From assembly GCF_900114115.1 (NCBI RefSeq), contig NZ_FORX01000016.1, forward strand, positions 48,241 to 112,240: DNA of 64,000 nucleotides. Reading direction: 5' to 3'. This stretch comes from Desulfomicrobium apsheronum. GTDB lineage: Bacteria; Desulfobacterota; Desulfovibrionia; Desulfovibrionales; Desulfomicrobiaceae. The position numbers and the translations under genes are program-made. Every line of letters begins with the position of its first letter. Position 1 is the first letter of the stretch. The notes under the pieces were generated by a model. It was not told where the DNA came from. It saw only the letters and a program-made list of their open reading frames with translations, and searched no databases. Positions 23,287 to 31,434 of the stretch are shown here, piece after piece.

Positions 23287-24384
23287 GTGAGTGTCCTTTT
23301 TCGTGGCAAAAGGGGATGGGTCCACGGGCTCATCCTCTTTCTTTTCTGCCTTGGCGCGCGCCCGGCCACGGCCCTTGGTCCCCCGCTGCCGGATCTTGAG
23401 CGGGCCGTGGAGCACCTGTGCCGCGAGGTGCTTCTCGGCCACGACCCGGACCCGGCCCGCATCGCGCCCATCATCGCCCATGTCCGCGCACACGGCGACA
23501 CCTCGGGCGCGCTGCCAAGGTACTCGGACGCTCCTGGCGCATACCAGGGCTTTGCGATCAACATGCCCATGCAGCGTCTGCTGCGTTATCTCTACAACCC
23601 TGAAATTCCCCAGGAACTCATAAAACCCTTTTCGATCCGTTCCTCGGTCTGGACCACACAGGGCAGCGCCGAAGAGCAGCGGCGACTGTGGGCCGATCCC
23701 TGGCCTCCGGCCGGAACTGAAGTCGTGCGGGGAGAGCAGTACGATCGCACCACTGCGGATCTGTCCACGGGTGGATGCTACGGAATGCAGCTGAAGCGGG
23801 CGCTTGTGTTTTTGCAGGACGAAAAGGCGCTTTTGTCCGTGAGCGTGCAGCCGGGGCCGTCGGAAGTGGGCACCCGGGGATATCTTGTGGGGCGCGATCA
23901 GGACAGCCGCTACGTCTATTCGGATGAGGAAGGATTGACCAAGACCGGGCTTGGCTGGGTCTCGTCCAGGATTCAGACCAATGTCTCCATCGGAGTCTAT
24001 CTTGGTGAGGGCGGCGTGGTGCGCAGCGGCGTGTTTCAGTGGATGCGGGCGGGCTGGTCGGGCCTGTCGGTCATCAAGGAGAGCCACATTAAGGCCTCGC
24101 TGGTGCGCTACCGGGAGCGCATCGGCGCGATCCTGCATGCTCCAGGGCTGCCCGCGCCCGAGGATCTGGAGGCGCTGTTCAGGGAGCTCGATGCAAAATC
24201 CGACGAGGAATTGCGCCTAGAGGCGCAGCCCATTGTGGCCGAGTACATCGAGGCGGCCGAGCGGGACAGGAACAGGGCCGCGCTTAAAATCCTGAAGAAC
24301 GACTACGTCCGGCGGCTTGATCGGACGGAACTGATCGGGCTTTTGATGCGGGATCGGTTGGAGGATTCAGCCCGGCCAAGGTAG
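23287..24384 (+). CDS. Secreted protein of unknown function
   Basis: A 365-aa protein starting at GTG 23287 directly after the Lgt-like stop. Residues 1-30 form a signal peptide (hydrophobic LILFLFCLGA, cleavage near ATA-LG). The mature part has a single Cys (in STGGCYGMQ), repeated Arg-rich helices at the C-terminus and no domain I can name. It is the last gene of the Pho-box operon, so it probably acts in the periplasm on the product of the membrane enzymes. Function unknown. Confidence 0.65.
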   Translation: MSVLFRGKRGWVHGLILFLFCLGARPATALGPPLPDLERAVEHLCREVLLGHDPDPARIAPIIAHVRAHGDTSGALPRYSDAPGAYQGFAINMPMQRLLRYLYNPEIPQELIKPFSIRSSVWTTQGSAEEQRRLWADPWPPAGTEVVRGEQYDRTTADLSTGGCYGMQLKRALVFLQDEKALLSVSVQPGPSEVGTRGYLVGRDQDSRYVYSDEEGLTKTGLGWVSSRIQTNVSIGVYLGEGGVVRSGVFQWMRAGWSGLSVIKESHIKASLVRYRERIGAILHAPGLPAPEDLEALFRELDAKSDEELRLEAQPIVAEYIEAAERDRNRAALKILKNDYVRRLDRTELIGLLMRDRLEDSARPR

Positions 24385-24386
24385 GC

Positions 24387-24587
24387 TCATTCAGATTCGT
24401 TTTCGCGGGGCGCGCCGGTTTCCTGGCCCGCTCCGATCTTTTCCTTCCATCCCTTAAGGACTTCCAGATAGGCGGCGAAACGCTGCCTGTCTTCTTCGTC
24501 TTCCGCCTCGCGAAGCTGGGTTTCGGCCTTGGCAATCAGGACTTCCAAATATTTAGGATCGGTGAATCCGTGCAGGATGTGGCTCAT
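24387..24587 (-). CDS. Small acidic hypothetical protein coupled to the Lrp-type regulator
   Basis: A 66-aa protein starting at ATG 24587, which overlaps the regulator's stop codon (ATGA), so it is translationally coupled. It is helical and charged, with KYLEVLIAKAETQLREAEDEEDRQRF and a Glu-rich C-terminus. No family recognised. Its stop lies two bases from the convergent secreted-protein gene. Confidence 0.55.
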   Translation of the reverse strand: MSHILHGFTDPKYLEVLIAKAETQLREAEDEEDRQRFAAYLEVLKGWKEKIGAGQETGAPRENESE

Positions 24588-25057
24588 ATGGTGTCTTCCC
24601 GGCGCTGCTGCACCCATTTGTTGATGGTTTCCAGATAAAGGAAGGTCTCGGTGTTCTGAATGCCGCCAAGGGCCGACAGGTCATCGACCAGAAAACGGCG
24701 CAGATCGCTGCGTGATGCAACGTGGATCTCGACAAGAAGGTCGAAGCGGCCCGAGACGTTGGACACGGACTGCACGCCGTCGAGGTTTGCGATGGCGCGC
24801 ATGATCTGGGCATTGGCCCGCCCCTCAAGGCTGACTCCCACGGTGGCGGTCAGACCGTCCTCGAAAAACATGGGATTCACCGACGCCGACACGCGCAGAT
24901 AGCCGCTTTTGAGCAGCCGTTCCGTGCGCAGCCGCACCGTGCCGTCGGACACGCCCAGCCGCTGGGCGATGTTCTTGTAGGATTCGCGCCCGTTTTCCTG
25001 CAGGGCCGCGATGATCCGGCGGTCCGTGTGGTCCAGTGTAATTTCTTTTTCGTTCAC
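24584..25057 (-). CDS. Lrp/AsnC-family transcriptional regulator
   Basis: A 157-aa protein from GTG 25057, chosen because GGGAG lies seven bases upstream and the result fits the usual 150-160 residues. The N-terminal helix-turn-helix is DHTDRRIIAALQENGRESYKNIAQRLGVSDGTVRLR; the C-terminal RAM ligand domain includes TATVGVSLEGRANAQIM and GRFDLLVEIHVAS. It is divergent from kbl and probably controls threonine breakdown through the repeats in the shared upstream region. The effector is probably an amino acid. Confidence 0.88.
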   Translation of the reverse strand: MNEKEITLDHTDRRIIAALQENGRESYKNIAQRLGVSDGTVRLRTERLLKSGYLRVSASVNPMFFEDGLTATVGVSLEGRANAQIMRAIANLDGVQSVSNVSGRFDLLVEIHVASRSDLRRFLVDDLSALGGIQNTETFLYLETINKWVQQRREDTI

Positions 25058-25133
25058 GTTTATGCTCCCGCGTGAGCGCATACCGAAGTCTCGCCGCAAA
25101 GACAAAGCCTGTGCGGGTGGATCCGAAATACGG

Positions 25134-25177
25134 TTGCCAATTGATTTATTCGTCAATATATTGCCAATTCATTCATT
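25134..25177. promoter_or_regulatory. Direct repeats between lrp-type gene and kbl (operator candidate)
   Basis: TTGCCAATTgATTtATT (25134-25150) and TTGCCAATTcATTcATT (25161-25177) are near-identical AT-rich repeats 27 bp apart, ending at the kbl -35 hexamer. A perfect AATTTTAT-GGCG-ATAAAATT palindrome follows at 25185-25204. Confidence 0.55.
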
Positions 25178-25203
25178 GACAAGAAATTTTATGGCGATAA
25201 AAT
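25176..25203 (+). promoter_or_regulatory. Sigma-70-type promoter of kbl
   Basis: TTGACA (25176-25181), 16 bases, then TAAAAT (25198-25203), about 30 bp ahead of the kbl start. It overlaps the palindrome just described, so repression by the adjacent Lrp-type protein is plausible. Confidence 0.6.
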
Positions 25204-25234
25204 TACGCAAATCGAAATTCTACGGGGAGGCGGC

Positions 25235-26419
25235 ATGAAACGGATACTGGAAGATCTGGCGCGGCGGACGGAGGAATTGCGGGAAGGTGGGCTTTTCAAG
25301 GCCGAAAGGGTCATCACCTCACCCCAAGGCGCGCGAATCACCGTGGCGGATGGCCGCGAGGTGCTCAATTTCTGCGCCAACAACTATCTTGGCCTGGCCG
25401 GTGACAAGCGTCTGGTCGCGGCCGCGCACGAAGCCCTGGACCGCTACGGTTATGGCCTTTCTTCCGTGCGCTTCATCTGCGGCACCCAGGACGTGCACAA
25501 GGAACTCGAAGACCGTCTGTCCGAATTTCTGGGCACCGACGACACCATTCTCTACAGCTCCTGCTTCGACGCCAACGGAGGCCTCTTCGAGACCCTGCTC
25601 GGGCCCGAGGATGCCGTCATCAGCGACGCCCTGAACCATGCCTCCATCATCGACGGAGTGCGGCTGTGCAAGGCCAAAAGGTTCCGGTACGCCAGCAACG
25701 ACATGGCCGATCTGGAAACGCAGCTCAAAGCTGCCGCGGATTGCCGGTACAAGCTCATCGTCACCGACGGCGTCTTTTCCATGGACGGCCATATCGCCGA
25801 TCTGAAAGCCATCTGCGATCTGGCCGACAGGCATGACGCCCTGGTCATGGTCGATGACTCCCACGCCGTGGGCTTCATGGGCGAAAACGGGCGGGGCACG
25901 CATGAACACTGTGGGGTCATGGGCCGGGTGGACATCATCACCGGCACCCTGGGCAAGGCCCTGGGCGGAGCTTCCGGCGGCTACACCTCGGGCCGCAAGG
26001 AGATCGTCGAGTGGCTGCGGCAGCGTTCCAGGCCATACCTTTTTTCCAACACCCTGGCTCCGGTCATTGCCGCCACGTCGCTGGCCGTGCTGGACCTGAT
26101 CCGTGACGAGCCCGGATTGCGCGTCAAACTGGAAGAGAACAGCCGGTATTTCCGTGAGGCCATGACCGAGGCCGGGTTCACCCTGGCTCCGGGCGAGCAT
26201 CCCATCATTCCGGTCATGCTCGGCGATGCGGTGCTGGCCCAGCGCATGGCGGCGCGGATGCTCGAAGAGGGCATCTACGTGATCGGATTCAGCTTTCCGG
26301 TGGTGCCCCAAGGGAAAGCCAGGATACGCACCCAGATGAGCGCGGCGCATACGCGGGAACAGCTGGAGATGGCCGTGGCGGCGTTTGTGAAGGTCGGGAA
26401 GGAACTGGGAGTGATTTAA
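25235..26419 (+). CDS. kbl: Glycine C-acetyltransferase (2-amino-3-ketobutyrate CoA ligase)
   Basis: A 394-aa alpha-oxoamine synthase. Visible features are [39 protein letters not shown] [26 protein letters not shown], and [14 protein letters not shown] with the PLP-binding Lys. It cleaves 2-amino-3-ketobutyrate with CoA to glycine and acetyl-CoA, the second step of threonine catabolism. The start has GGGGAGG upstream. tdh follows after 441 bp of palindromic repeats, an unusually wide gap for this pair. Likely regulated by the divergent Lrp-type protein. Confidence 0.95.
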   Translation: MKRILEDLARRTEELREGGLFKAERVITSPQGARITVADGREVLNFCANNYLGLAGDKRLVAAAHEALDRYGYGLSSVRFICGTQDVHKELEDRLSEFLGTDDTILYSSCFDANGGLFETLLGPEDAVISDALNHASIIDGVRLCKAKRFRYASNDMADLETQLKAAADCRYKLIVTDGVFSMDGHIADLKAICDLADRHDALVMVDDSHAVGFMGENGRGTHEHCGVMGRVDIITGTLGKALGGASGGYTSGRKEIVEWLRQRSRPYLFSNTLAPVIAATSLAVLDLIRDEPGLRVKLEENSRYFREAMTEAGFTLAPGEHPIIPVMLGDAVLAQRMAARMLEEGIYVIGFSFPVVPQGKARIRTQMSAAHTREQLEMAVAAFVKVGKELGVI

Positions 26420-26443
26420 GATGGTGAGGAGGTGGGCGGAAGG

Positions 26444-26621
26444 GGCTTTGCGGGTTGGCGGGACGGCGGGCCGCCGAAACTCCTTCGCGGGCCTCGTAGA
26501 GTTGCATTGTCGCTGCTGCCGAACGAAGGTTTTTACTTCGAGTGATGGGCGACAATGCAACAAACGATGCCTGGCTCAGTCAAACAGTCGACGCCCCGCC
26601 GTCCCGCCAACCCGCAAAGCC
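26444..26621. mobile_element. MITE-like palindromic element between kbl and tdh
   Basis: A perfect 27-bp inverted repeat (26444-26470 and 26595-26621) encloses 124 bp, which holds a nested 12-bp inverted repeat (TTGCATTGTCGC at 26502-26513 with its complement at 26549-26560). There is no transposase frame. Size and nested terminal repeats fit a miniature inverted-repeat element; no target duplication is obvious. Confidence 0.6.
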
Positions 26622-26710
26622 TTGAGCGCTGACCAAAAAGGCATGAAAGTATGGTTGTCTGTCAATGAAGCAGTGGGGCATTTGCGGCGTCACGAGGGCG
26701 TTGTCCCGGT

Positions 26711-26739
26711 GTCATTCCCGCGCAGGCGGGAATCCATCT
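26711..26739. repeat. Dispersed palindromic repeat, copy 1
   Basis: GTCATTCCCGCGCAGGCGGG followed by AATCCATCT. The core ATTCCC-N8-GGGAAT is a palindrome of the dRS3-like type found between genes in several proteobacteria. Confidence 0.8.
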
Positions 26740-26777
26740 GACATGAAGTTTCCGGAGCGTTCCGACTTTAAAACGGC

Positions 26778-26806
26778 GTCATTCCCGCGCAGGCGGGAAT
26801 CCATCT
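26778..26806. repeat. Dispersed palindromic repeat, copy 2
   Basis: Identical over 29 bases to copy 1, starting 67 bp after it. Lies 55 bp upstream of tdh. Confidence 0.8.
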
Positions 26807-26860
26807 TCAAGATTTGTAAAACATTGCGCATAAAATTTCAGAACACACGAGGATTATAAA

Positions 26861-27898
26861 ATGGAAAAAATGAAAGCGCTGGTAAAGGCCAAGGCCGAAG
26901 TCGGGATCTGGATGGAAGAGATCCCCGTGCCCGAGGTCGGCCATAACGATATTCTGATCAAGGTCGGCAAGACCGCCATCTGCGGCACCGACATCCACAT
27001 CTACAACTGGGACGCCTGGGCGGCCAAGACCATTCCCGTGCCCATGGCCGTCGGGCATGAGTTCGTGGGGCGCATCGTGGCCATGGGCTCCGAGGTGCGC
27101 GGGCTCAAAGTCGGCGATCGGGTTTCCGCCGAAGGGCATATCACCTGCGGCCACTGCCGCAACTGCAAGGCTGGCAAGCGCCATCTGTGCCGCAACGCCA
27201 TCGGCGTGGGAGTCAATCGTCCGGGTTGCTTCGCCGAGTACGTCTGCGTTCCGGCCGTCAACGCCTTCAAGATCCCCGACACCATCTCCGGCGACGTGGC
27301 CGCCATGCTCGACCCGCTTGGCAACGCCACGCACACCGCCCTGTCCTTCGATCTGGTCGGCGAGGACGTGCTCATCACCGGAGCCGGCCCCATCGGTATC
27401 ATGGCCGCGGGGATAGCCCGTTTCTGCGGAGCCCGCCACGTGGTCATCACCGACGTCAACGACTACCGCCTGGACCTGGCCCGCAAGATGGGCGTCAGCC
27501 GCGCCGTCAACGTCGGCAGCGAGTCCCTGGCCGAGACCATGGCCGACCTGCACATGTCCGAAGGCTTCGACGTGGGCCTTGAGATGTCCGGAAACCCCCA
27601 CGCCTTCCGTGAGATGCTCGCGCAGATGAACCACGGCGGGCACATCGCCCTGCTCGGCATCATGCCTGAGGACACGGCCATCGACTGGGGACAGGTCGTG
27701 TTCAAGGGCCTGAAGCTCAAGGGCATCTACGGCCGCGAAATGTTCGAAACCTGGTACAAGATGACGGCCATGCTGCAGAGTGGATTGGACATGAGCCCGG
27801 TCATCACCCACAGCTTCGCGGCCGAGGACTTCCAGAAGGGCTTCGACGTCATGCGCTCGGGCAAATCCGGCAAGGTCATCCTGGACTGGAACGCCTGA
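26861..27898 (+). CDS. tdh: L-threonine 3-dehydrogenase
   Basis: A 345-aa medium-chain zinc dehydrogenase. [12 protein letters not shown] carries the catalytic zinc Cys, GHEFVG the zinc His/Glu, and [15 protein letters not shown] the structural zinc site. The NAD site is [15 protein letters not shown]. It oxidises threonine to 2-amino-3-ketobutyrate for Kbl. Threonine specificity is supported by the [16 protein letters not shown] segment and by kbl upstream. Whether it is cotranscribed with kbl across the repeat-filled gap is open. Confidence 0.95.
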   Translation: MEKMKALVKAKAEVGIWMEEIPVPEVGHNDILIKVGKTAICGTDIHIYNWDAWAAKTIPVPMAVGHEFVGRIVAMGSEVRGLKVGDRVSAEGHITCGHCRNCKAGKRHLCRNAIGVGVNRPGCFAEYVCVPAVNAFKIPDTISGDVAAMLDPLGNATHTALSFDLVGEDVLITGAGPIGIMAAGIARFCGARHVVITDVNDYRLDLARKMGVSRAVNVGSESLAETMADLHMSEGFDVGLEMSGNPHAFREMLAQMNHGGHIALLGIMPEDTAIDWGQVVFKGLKLKGIYGREMFETWYKMTAMLQSGLDMSPVITHSFAAEDFQKGFDVMRSGKSGKVILDWNA

Positions 27899-27926
27899 TT
27901 TCGGGCGGAGAAGAGGGGCAAAAGGC

Positions 27927-27953
27927 ATGGATTCCCGCCTGCGCGGGAATGAC
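27927..27953. repeat. Dispersed palindromic repeat, copy 3 (reverse orientation)
   Basis: ATGGATTCCCGCCTGCGCGG then GAATGAC, the reverse complement of copies 1 and 2. It starts 28 bp after tdh and may double as its transcription end. Confidence 0.75.
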
Positions 27954-28086
27954 ACGGATACTGTGCCGAAGTTCTGCGTGGCGTTACAGGGGCCTGCAAG
28001 GCATGGTGCACAACCTTCGCGGGCGTTAAGCGGATGTTTTGTTGAATCTTTGTGTGTTATTGCAAGGGCCTGTGCCCCGCTACAGT

Positions 28087-28114
28087 GTCATCCCCGCGCA
28101 GGCGGGGATCCATG
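28087..28114. repeat. Dispersed palindromic repeat, copy 4 (diverged)
   Basis: GTCATCCCCGCGCAGGCGGG followed by GATCCATG; differs from copy 1 by paired changes that keep the palindrome (CATTCCC to CATCCCC with GGGAAT to GGGGAT). Confidence 0.75.
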
Positions 28115-28147
28115 CTCATGCGCGAGGTCGGTGCGTTTTTGGGCAAG

Positions 28148-28174
28148 GTCATCCCCGCGAAGGCGGGGATGCAT
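28148..28174. repeat. Dispersed palindromic repeat, copy 5 (diverged)
   Basis: GTCATCCCCGCGAAGGCGGG followed by GATGCAT; close to copy 4. Confidence 0.75.
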
Positions 28175-28292
28175 GCCTTTTCGTCTTTCAGCCTCCGGTC
28201 CAGGGCAGTGATGCCTGTATCACCTTGCTTCGGAACCCGGGCCCTGACATACTCTTTCCGGTACCGCACCATCCCCAATCAAGGAGCCGCTC

Positions 28293-28772
28293 ATGCGCCA
28301 CACCATCTCCGCCCTGGTCCAGAACAAGCCCGGCGTCCTGGCCGCCATGGCCCAGGTCTTCCAGCGCCACGACATCAACATCCGTTCCATCTCCTGCGGG
28401 GAGACCGAGCGCGAGGACGTGTCGCGCATGATCATCTGCGTCGAGCCCGACGAGGGGAAAATCAGGGCCGTGACCGACGAAATCGAGTCCCTGGAATTTG
28501 TCATGCGCCTGGAGGACCTTGCGGGGCAGGATCTCATGGACCGCGAACTGGTCATGATCAAAGTACGCATCACCAAGGACACGGTCAGCCGGATTCTGCA
28601 GATTTTCGAGGTTTTTCGGGCCAACGTCATCGACATGGGCAACGAAACCATCTCCGCTGAGCTTTCCGCGCCCCAGGGCAAGGTCGCGGGGCTGATCCGC
28701 ACCCTGGCCCCGCACGGCATCCAGTCCCTGAGCCGCACCGGGCTCATCGCGCTGTCGCGGGGTGACGGCTGA
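28293..28772 (+). CDS. ilvH: Acetolactate synthase regulatory (small) subunit
   Basis: A 159-aa two-domain ACT protein. The N-terminal ACT domain starts HTISALVQNKPGVLAAMAQVF and has the feedback-binding loop; the C-terminal half is ELVMIKVRITKDTVSRILQIFEVF. It activates the catalytic subunit and confers valine inhibition in branched-chain amino acid synthesis. The catalytic ilvB is not next to it, so the subunits are encoded apart. The stop TGA overlaps the start of the next gene by one base, coupling the two. Confidence 0.92.
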   Translation: MRHTISALVQNKPGVLAAMAQVFQRHDINIRSISCGETEREDVSRMIICVEPDEGKIRAVTDEIESLEFVMRLEDLAGQDLMDRELVMIKVRITKDTVSRILQIFEVFRANVIDMGNETISAELSAPQGKVAGLIRTLAPHGIQSLSRTGLIALSRGDG

Positions 28773-29698
28773 TGGCGGCCCCCGTAGCGCCCGTGCAATC
28801 CCTGGAACGAATGGTGGAGCTGGTCCGCTCCCGCCAAACGCCCGTGCGCGTGGTCATCGCCGCCTGCGCCGAACCCAACGCCGTCCTGGCCGGGCTTGAG
28901 GCCTCGCGGCAGGGGCTGGCCGAGCCCGTTTTTGTCGGCGACGTGGAACGCATGCGCGGCCTGCCGGAGCTGACCGGGGAGAATTTCGACGCCTTTGAAT
29001 GCGTGCACGAGCCCGACGACAAGGCGGCCCTGGCGGCCAGCCTTGATCTGCTGCACGAGGGGCGCGCCCAGTTTCTGATGAAGGGCGGGGTCAAGACCGA
29101 CGTGCTGCTGCGCGCCGTGCTCGGTCGCAAGCGCGGCAGCGCCGGATTGCTCAGCCACATCGGGGTCTTTCCGCATCCGCGAGAGGAGCGTTTGCTCATC
29201 GTCACCGACGCAGGCGTGAACATCGCGCCGTCGCTGACGCGCAAGATCGACATCATCAACAACGCCGTGGCCGTGGCCAAGAAGCTGGGCATGGAGCCGC
29301 CCCGGGTGGCCGTGCTCTCGGCCACGGAAAAGGTATCCTACAACGACATGGTCTCCAGCAAGGATGCGGACATCCTGGCCAAGCTCTGCCGCATGGGCAT
29401 CTTCGGCGACGCCGTCGTCGGCGGGCCTTTCGCGCTCGACATCGCGGTGTCGCGGGAAAAGGCCCAGGCCAAGGGCGTGGACCATCCCGCCGCCGGCCGC
29501 GCGGACATTCTCTGCTCGCCCAACATCGTCACCGGCAATGTGCTCTACAAGGCCGTGACCAGTCTCATGGACCTGCCCATGGCCGGTATTGTCGTTGGGG
29601 CCAGCTATCCTCTGGTCGTGCCTTCGCGCGGGGATTCCGAGCGCTCCAAATTCTACGCCCTGGCCCTGGCGGCATTTCTGGCCGGAACAGAGGCGTGA
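28772..29698 (+). CDS. Phosphate acetyl/butyryltransferase family enzyme
   Basis: A 308-aa enzyme of the Pta/Ptb fold: VVIAACAEPNAVLAG, QFLMKGGVKTDVLLRAVL, LLIVTDAGVNIAPSL, RVAVLSATEKV, and C-terminal ADILCSPNIVTGNVLYKAV. It should move an acyl group between CoA and phosphate. Length and motifs fit phosphate butyryltransferase better than Pta, but no kinase gene (buk/ackA) is adjacent, so substrate is open. The coupling to ilvH hints at branched-chain acyl-CoA use; this is inference. Confidence 0.85.
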   Translation: MAAPVAPVQSLERMVELVRSRQTPVRVVIAACAEPNAVLAGLEASRQGLAEPVFVGDVERMRGLPELTGENFDAFECVHEPDDKAALAASLDLLHEGRAQFLMKGGVKTDVLLRAVLGRKRGSAGLLSHIGVFPHPREERLLIVTDAGVNIAPSLTRKIDIINNAVAVAKKLGMEPPRVAVLSATEKVSYNDMVSSKDADILAKLCRMGIFGDAVVGGPFALDIAVSREKAQAKGVDHPAAGRADILCSPNIVTGNVLYKAVTSLMDLPMAGIVVGASYPLVVPSRGDSERSKFYALALAAFLAGTEA

Positions 29699-29853
29699 CA
29701 ATATTAAATCTGAAATTTCAAATTCATTTCCTGCCGGGATTTGCCGGAGTGCCCTCGCAATAGCGATGCAATTTTGGCATGTTGTCCGGCGTCATCCCCG
29801 TCAGAGCGCTGATTCCTCCCGGCAATGCCCGCCCCACGGGGGCTTATGCGCCC

Positions 29854-29881
29854 TTGACTGACCGCGACCGAGTTTTATTTT
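29854..29881 (+). promoter_or_regulatory. Sigma-70-type promoter of hsp20
   Basis: TTGACT (29854-29859), 16 bases, TATTTT (29876-29881). The start point would fall inside the palindrome at 29880-29916. Confidence 0.5.
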
Positions 29882-29916
29882 TCATACGTCCCGGGAACGT
29901 TCCGGGCTGTATGAAA
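29880..29916 (+). promoter_or_regulatory. Palindrome in the hsp20 leader
   Basis: TTTCATAC and GTATGAAA arms enclose CCCGG and CCGGG inner arms, together a 37-bp imperfect palindrome about 34 bp before the start codon. It is not a CIRCE element. It could be an operator or a 5'-end RNA hairpin acting as a thermosensor or stability element. Confidence 0.5.
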
Positions 29917-29949
29917 TTCTATTAAGCTGGTCACGAAAGGAGGTTGGCC

Positions 29950-30387
29950 ATGACACTGATGAAATGGGATCCCTGGCGGGAAGTTGAGGACATGTTCGAT
30001 CGGTACACCAAGGCCGTAGGTTGGCCGCGCGGAGGGCAGGAGGCCCTTGCGTCGAGTGACTGGACCCCGCGGGTGGATATTGCCGAGACCGAAACGGAGT
30101 TTTTGATCAAGGCCGATATTCCCGGCGTGGAGAAGGACCATGTCAAGGTGTCGCTGGAGAACGGAGTGTTGACCATTCAGGGTGAGCGCAAGACAGAGAA
30201 GGAGGAGAAGGACAAGAAGTTCCACCGTGTGGAACGATTCACCGGAACCTTCATGCGCCGTTTCACCGTGCCTGAGAATGTCGACCCGGAAGGCATCAAG
30301 GCGGTGTTCAAGGAAGGCATGCTGCATCTGCATCTGCCCAAGACGGCAAAGGCGAGCCCCAAGGCCATCGACATTCACGTCGATTGA
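29950..30387 (+). CDS. Small heat-shock protein, Hsp20/alpha-crystallin family
   Basis: A 145-aa protein; AAAGGAGG is six bases before ATG 29950. The alpha-crystallin domain (about 38-130) runs from WTPRVDIAETETEFLIKADIPGV through GVLTIQGERKTE to RRFTVPENVD and ends in AVFKEGMLHLHLPK. It is an ATP-independent holdase. The usual C-terminal IxI anchor is represented by KAIDIHVD. Transcription probably ends at the hairpin at 30425-30450. Confidence 0.93.
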   Translation: MTLMKWDPWREVEDMFDRYTKAVGWPRGGQEALASSDWTPRVDIAETETEFLIKADIPGVEKDHVKVSLENGVLTIQGERKTEKEEKDKKFHRVERFTGTFMRRFTVPENVDPEGIKAVFKEGMLHLHLPKTAKASPKAIDIHVD

Positions 30388-30424
30388 AAAGACCTTGGCG
30401 GACTGTTCGCTAAAGCTCACCCCC

Positions 30425-30450
30425 AGGACCGGCCCAAGCGCCGGTCCTTT
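30425..30450. terminator. Terminator between convergent hsp20 and Cys-cluster gene
   Basis: AGGACCGGC and GCCGGTCCT form a perfect 9-bp stem with a 6-base loop, followed by TTT. The stop of the leftward gene abuts its right edge. Confidence 0.75.
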
Positions 30451-31271
30451 CATTTGGCGCGCAGTATCCTGGCCGCCCGTTCGAGGTGTTCGAGCAATGA
30501 TTTTTGAGCGTGGGCGGCGTGCTCGGGGCGGGTGTCCAGTTCGTGCATGATCGCGAGGAGTTGCGGGTCTTGAACGTGCGTGCTTGTGATCAGGACCGGG
30601 CGCGAGGTGTCTTTCGTGCTGAAAAAATTCCAGGCCAGAGGCGTTTTCTCGTCGCGAAATGGCCAGTTCAATTTGAGCCGCAGCAGATCAGCCAGGGCCC
30701 TTTTCCCGTCTTCGGCGAGGGCGTCCGCATCCAGGGCAAAGCCCAGGCGGCTTTCAACGGCGCCCACCATCGCGGCCAGAAAGCGATGTTCCGGAATGAT
30801 CAGGCCGTATTCATACCAGTCATCCAGCACCTCGCGCGCCAGGCGCTTGATTCTGGATTCAAGCTCGTCATAACTTGGGCAGAAGAAGTACTTGCAGGCC
30901 GCGCCGCCGTAAAAGCTCAGCCCGCGCCAATCAATACCGCCGTTCCCGAGAGCCAGGGGATGCAGCAGGCAGCCCACGCGTTCGCCCTCGTCGCGGATCA
31001 GGCCGACAAAGACGCAGTGATGAAAATCCCTGGTGGGCGCGGAAGCCCCTTCGATGCGTAAGCGTTCCTGCTCAAAGGCGAGGAGGCCGTCGATGGTGCG
31101 CGGGACAGAGGCGAAGGAGTTCGTCCGCGCGCAGAGGATGGCGTGCAGCCGTTCACGGGACAGGTCCGCCATGTTGTAGAGCCCGCAGCAGCTGCCGCAG
31201 GACACGCACGTTCCGGTCTGGCAGAGATAGACCTGGCCCCGGACCTCTTTGTCTTCGGGAAGAGTTGTCAT
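30450..31271 (-). CDS. YkgJ-like cysteine-cluster protein
   Basis: A 273-aa protein from ATG 31271 with GGAGG seven bases upstream. The N-terminal VYLCQTGTCVSCGSCCGLYN carries a CxxxxCxxCxxCC cluster likely to bind zinc or an Fe-S centre; HHCVFVG, VGCLLHPLA and ACKYFFCPSY add more Cys/His. The remainder is helical. Proteins of this family have no firm function. Monocistronic, with terminators on both sides. Confidence 0.75.
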   Translation of the reverse strand: MTTLPEDKEVRGQVYLCQTGTCVSCGSCCGLYNMADLSRERLHAILCARTNSFASVPRTIDGLLAFEQERLRIEGASAPTRDFHHCVFVGLIRDEGERVGCLLHPLALGNGGIDWRGLSFYGGAACKYFFCPSYDELESRIKRLAREVLDDWYEYGLIIPEHRFLAAMVGAVESRLGFALDADALAEDGKRALADLLRLKLNWPFRDEKTPLAWNFFSTKDTSRPVLITSTHVQDPQLLAIMHELDTRPEHAAHAQKSLLEHLERAARILRAK

Positions 31272-31381
31272 TTTTGACCTCCATGACCCGCGCTGGCTAT
31301 CCCAAAGCCCTGGCCGTGGCAACGCCGCCGATTCGCCGGGGGTGCCTTCTATTTCGTGGCCTGCCCGCGAATGCCCGCGCC

Positions 31382-31412
31382 AAAAAAAAGGGAAGAACCG
31401 GAGTCCTTCCCT
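31382..31412 (-). terminator. Terminator of the pstSCA operon
   Basis: Read leftward: AGGGAAG, 10-base loop, CTTCCCT, then a run of eight Ts. It lies 23 bp after the pstA stop. Confidence 0.85.
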
Positions 31413-31434
31413 GTGACGTTTCGGCGGCGAAGCC

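Larger units (their letters stand above)
27899..28292. other. Gene-free interval with three palindromic repeats
   Basis: I see no gene here. It contains one repeat copy in reverse orientation and two diverged copies, listed separately. The leader region of ilvH occupies the last part, with AAGGAG at 28279-28284 as its ribosome site. No leucine/valine-rich leader peptide was evident. Confidence 0.6.

Noticed and set aside
22204..24138. Long minus-strand frame opposite the Lgt-like and secreted-protein genes
   Set aside because: Its composition (His/Gly/Arg-rich without hydrophobic pattern) is typical of an antisense shadow, while the plus strand has membrane helices and coupled starts.
26421..26741. 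106-codon open frame in the kbl-tdh gap
   Set aside because: It is made of the MITE-like inverted repeats and the palindromic repeats; no ribosome site and no protein-like pattern.
26711..28174. CRISPR-like array
   Set aside because: Repeats are palindromic, unevenly spaced, in both orientations, and separated by genes; no cas gene is present.
29880..29916. CIRCE element for hsp20
   Set aside because: The arms TTTCATAC/GTATGAAA do not match TTAGCACTC-N9-GAGTGCTAA.
30450..31322. Upstream start at 31322 for the Cys-cluster protein
   Set aside because: ATG 31271 has GGAGG seven bases upstream, whereas 31322 has none and adds a low-complexity Arg/Trp tail.
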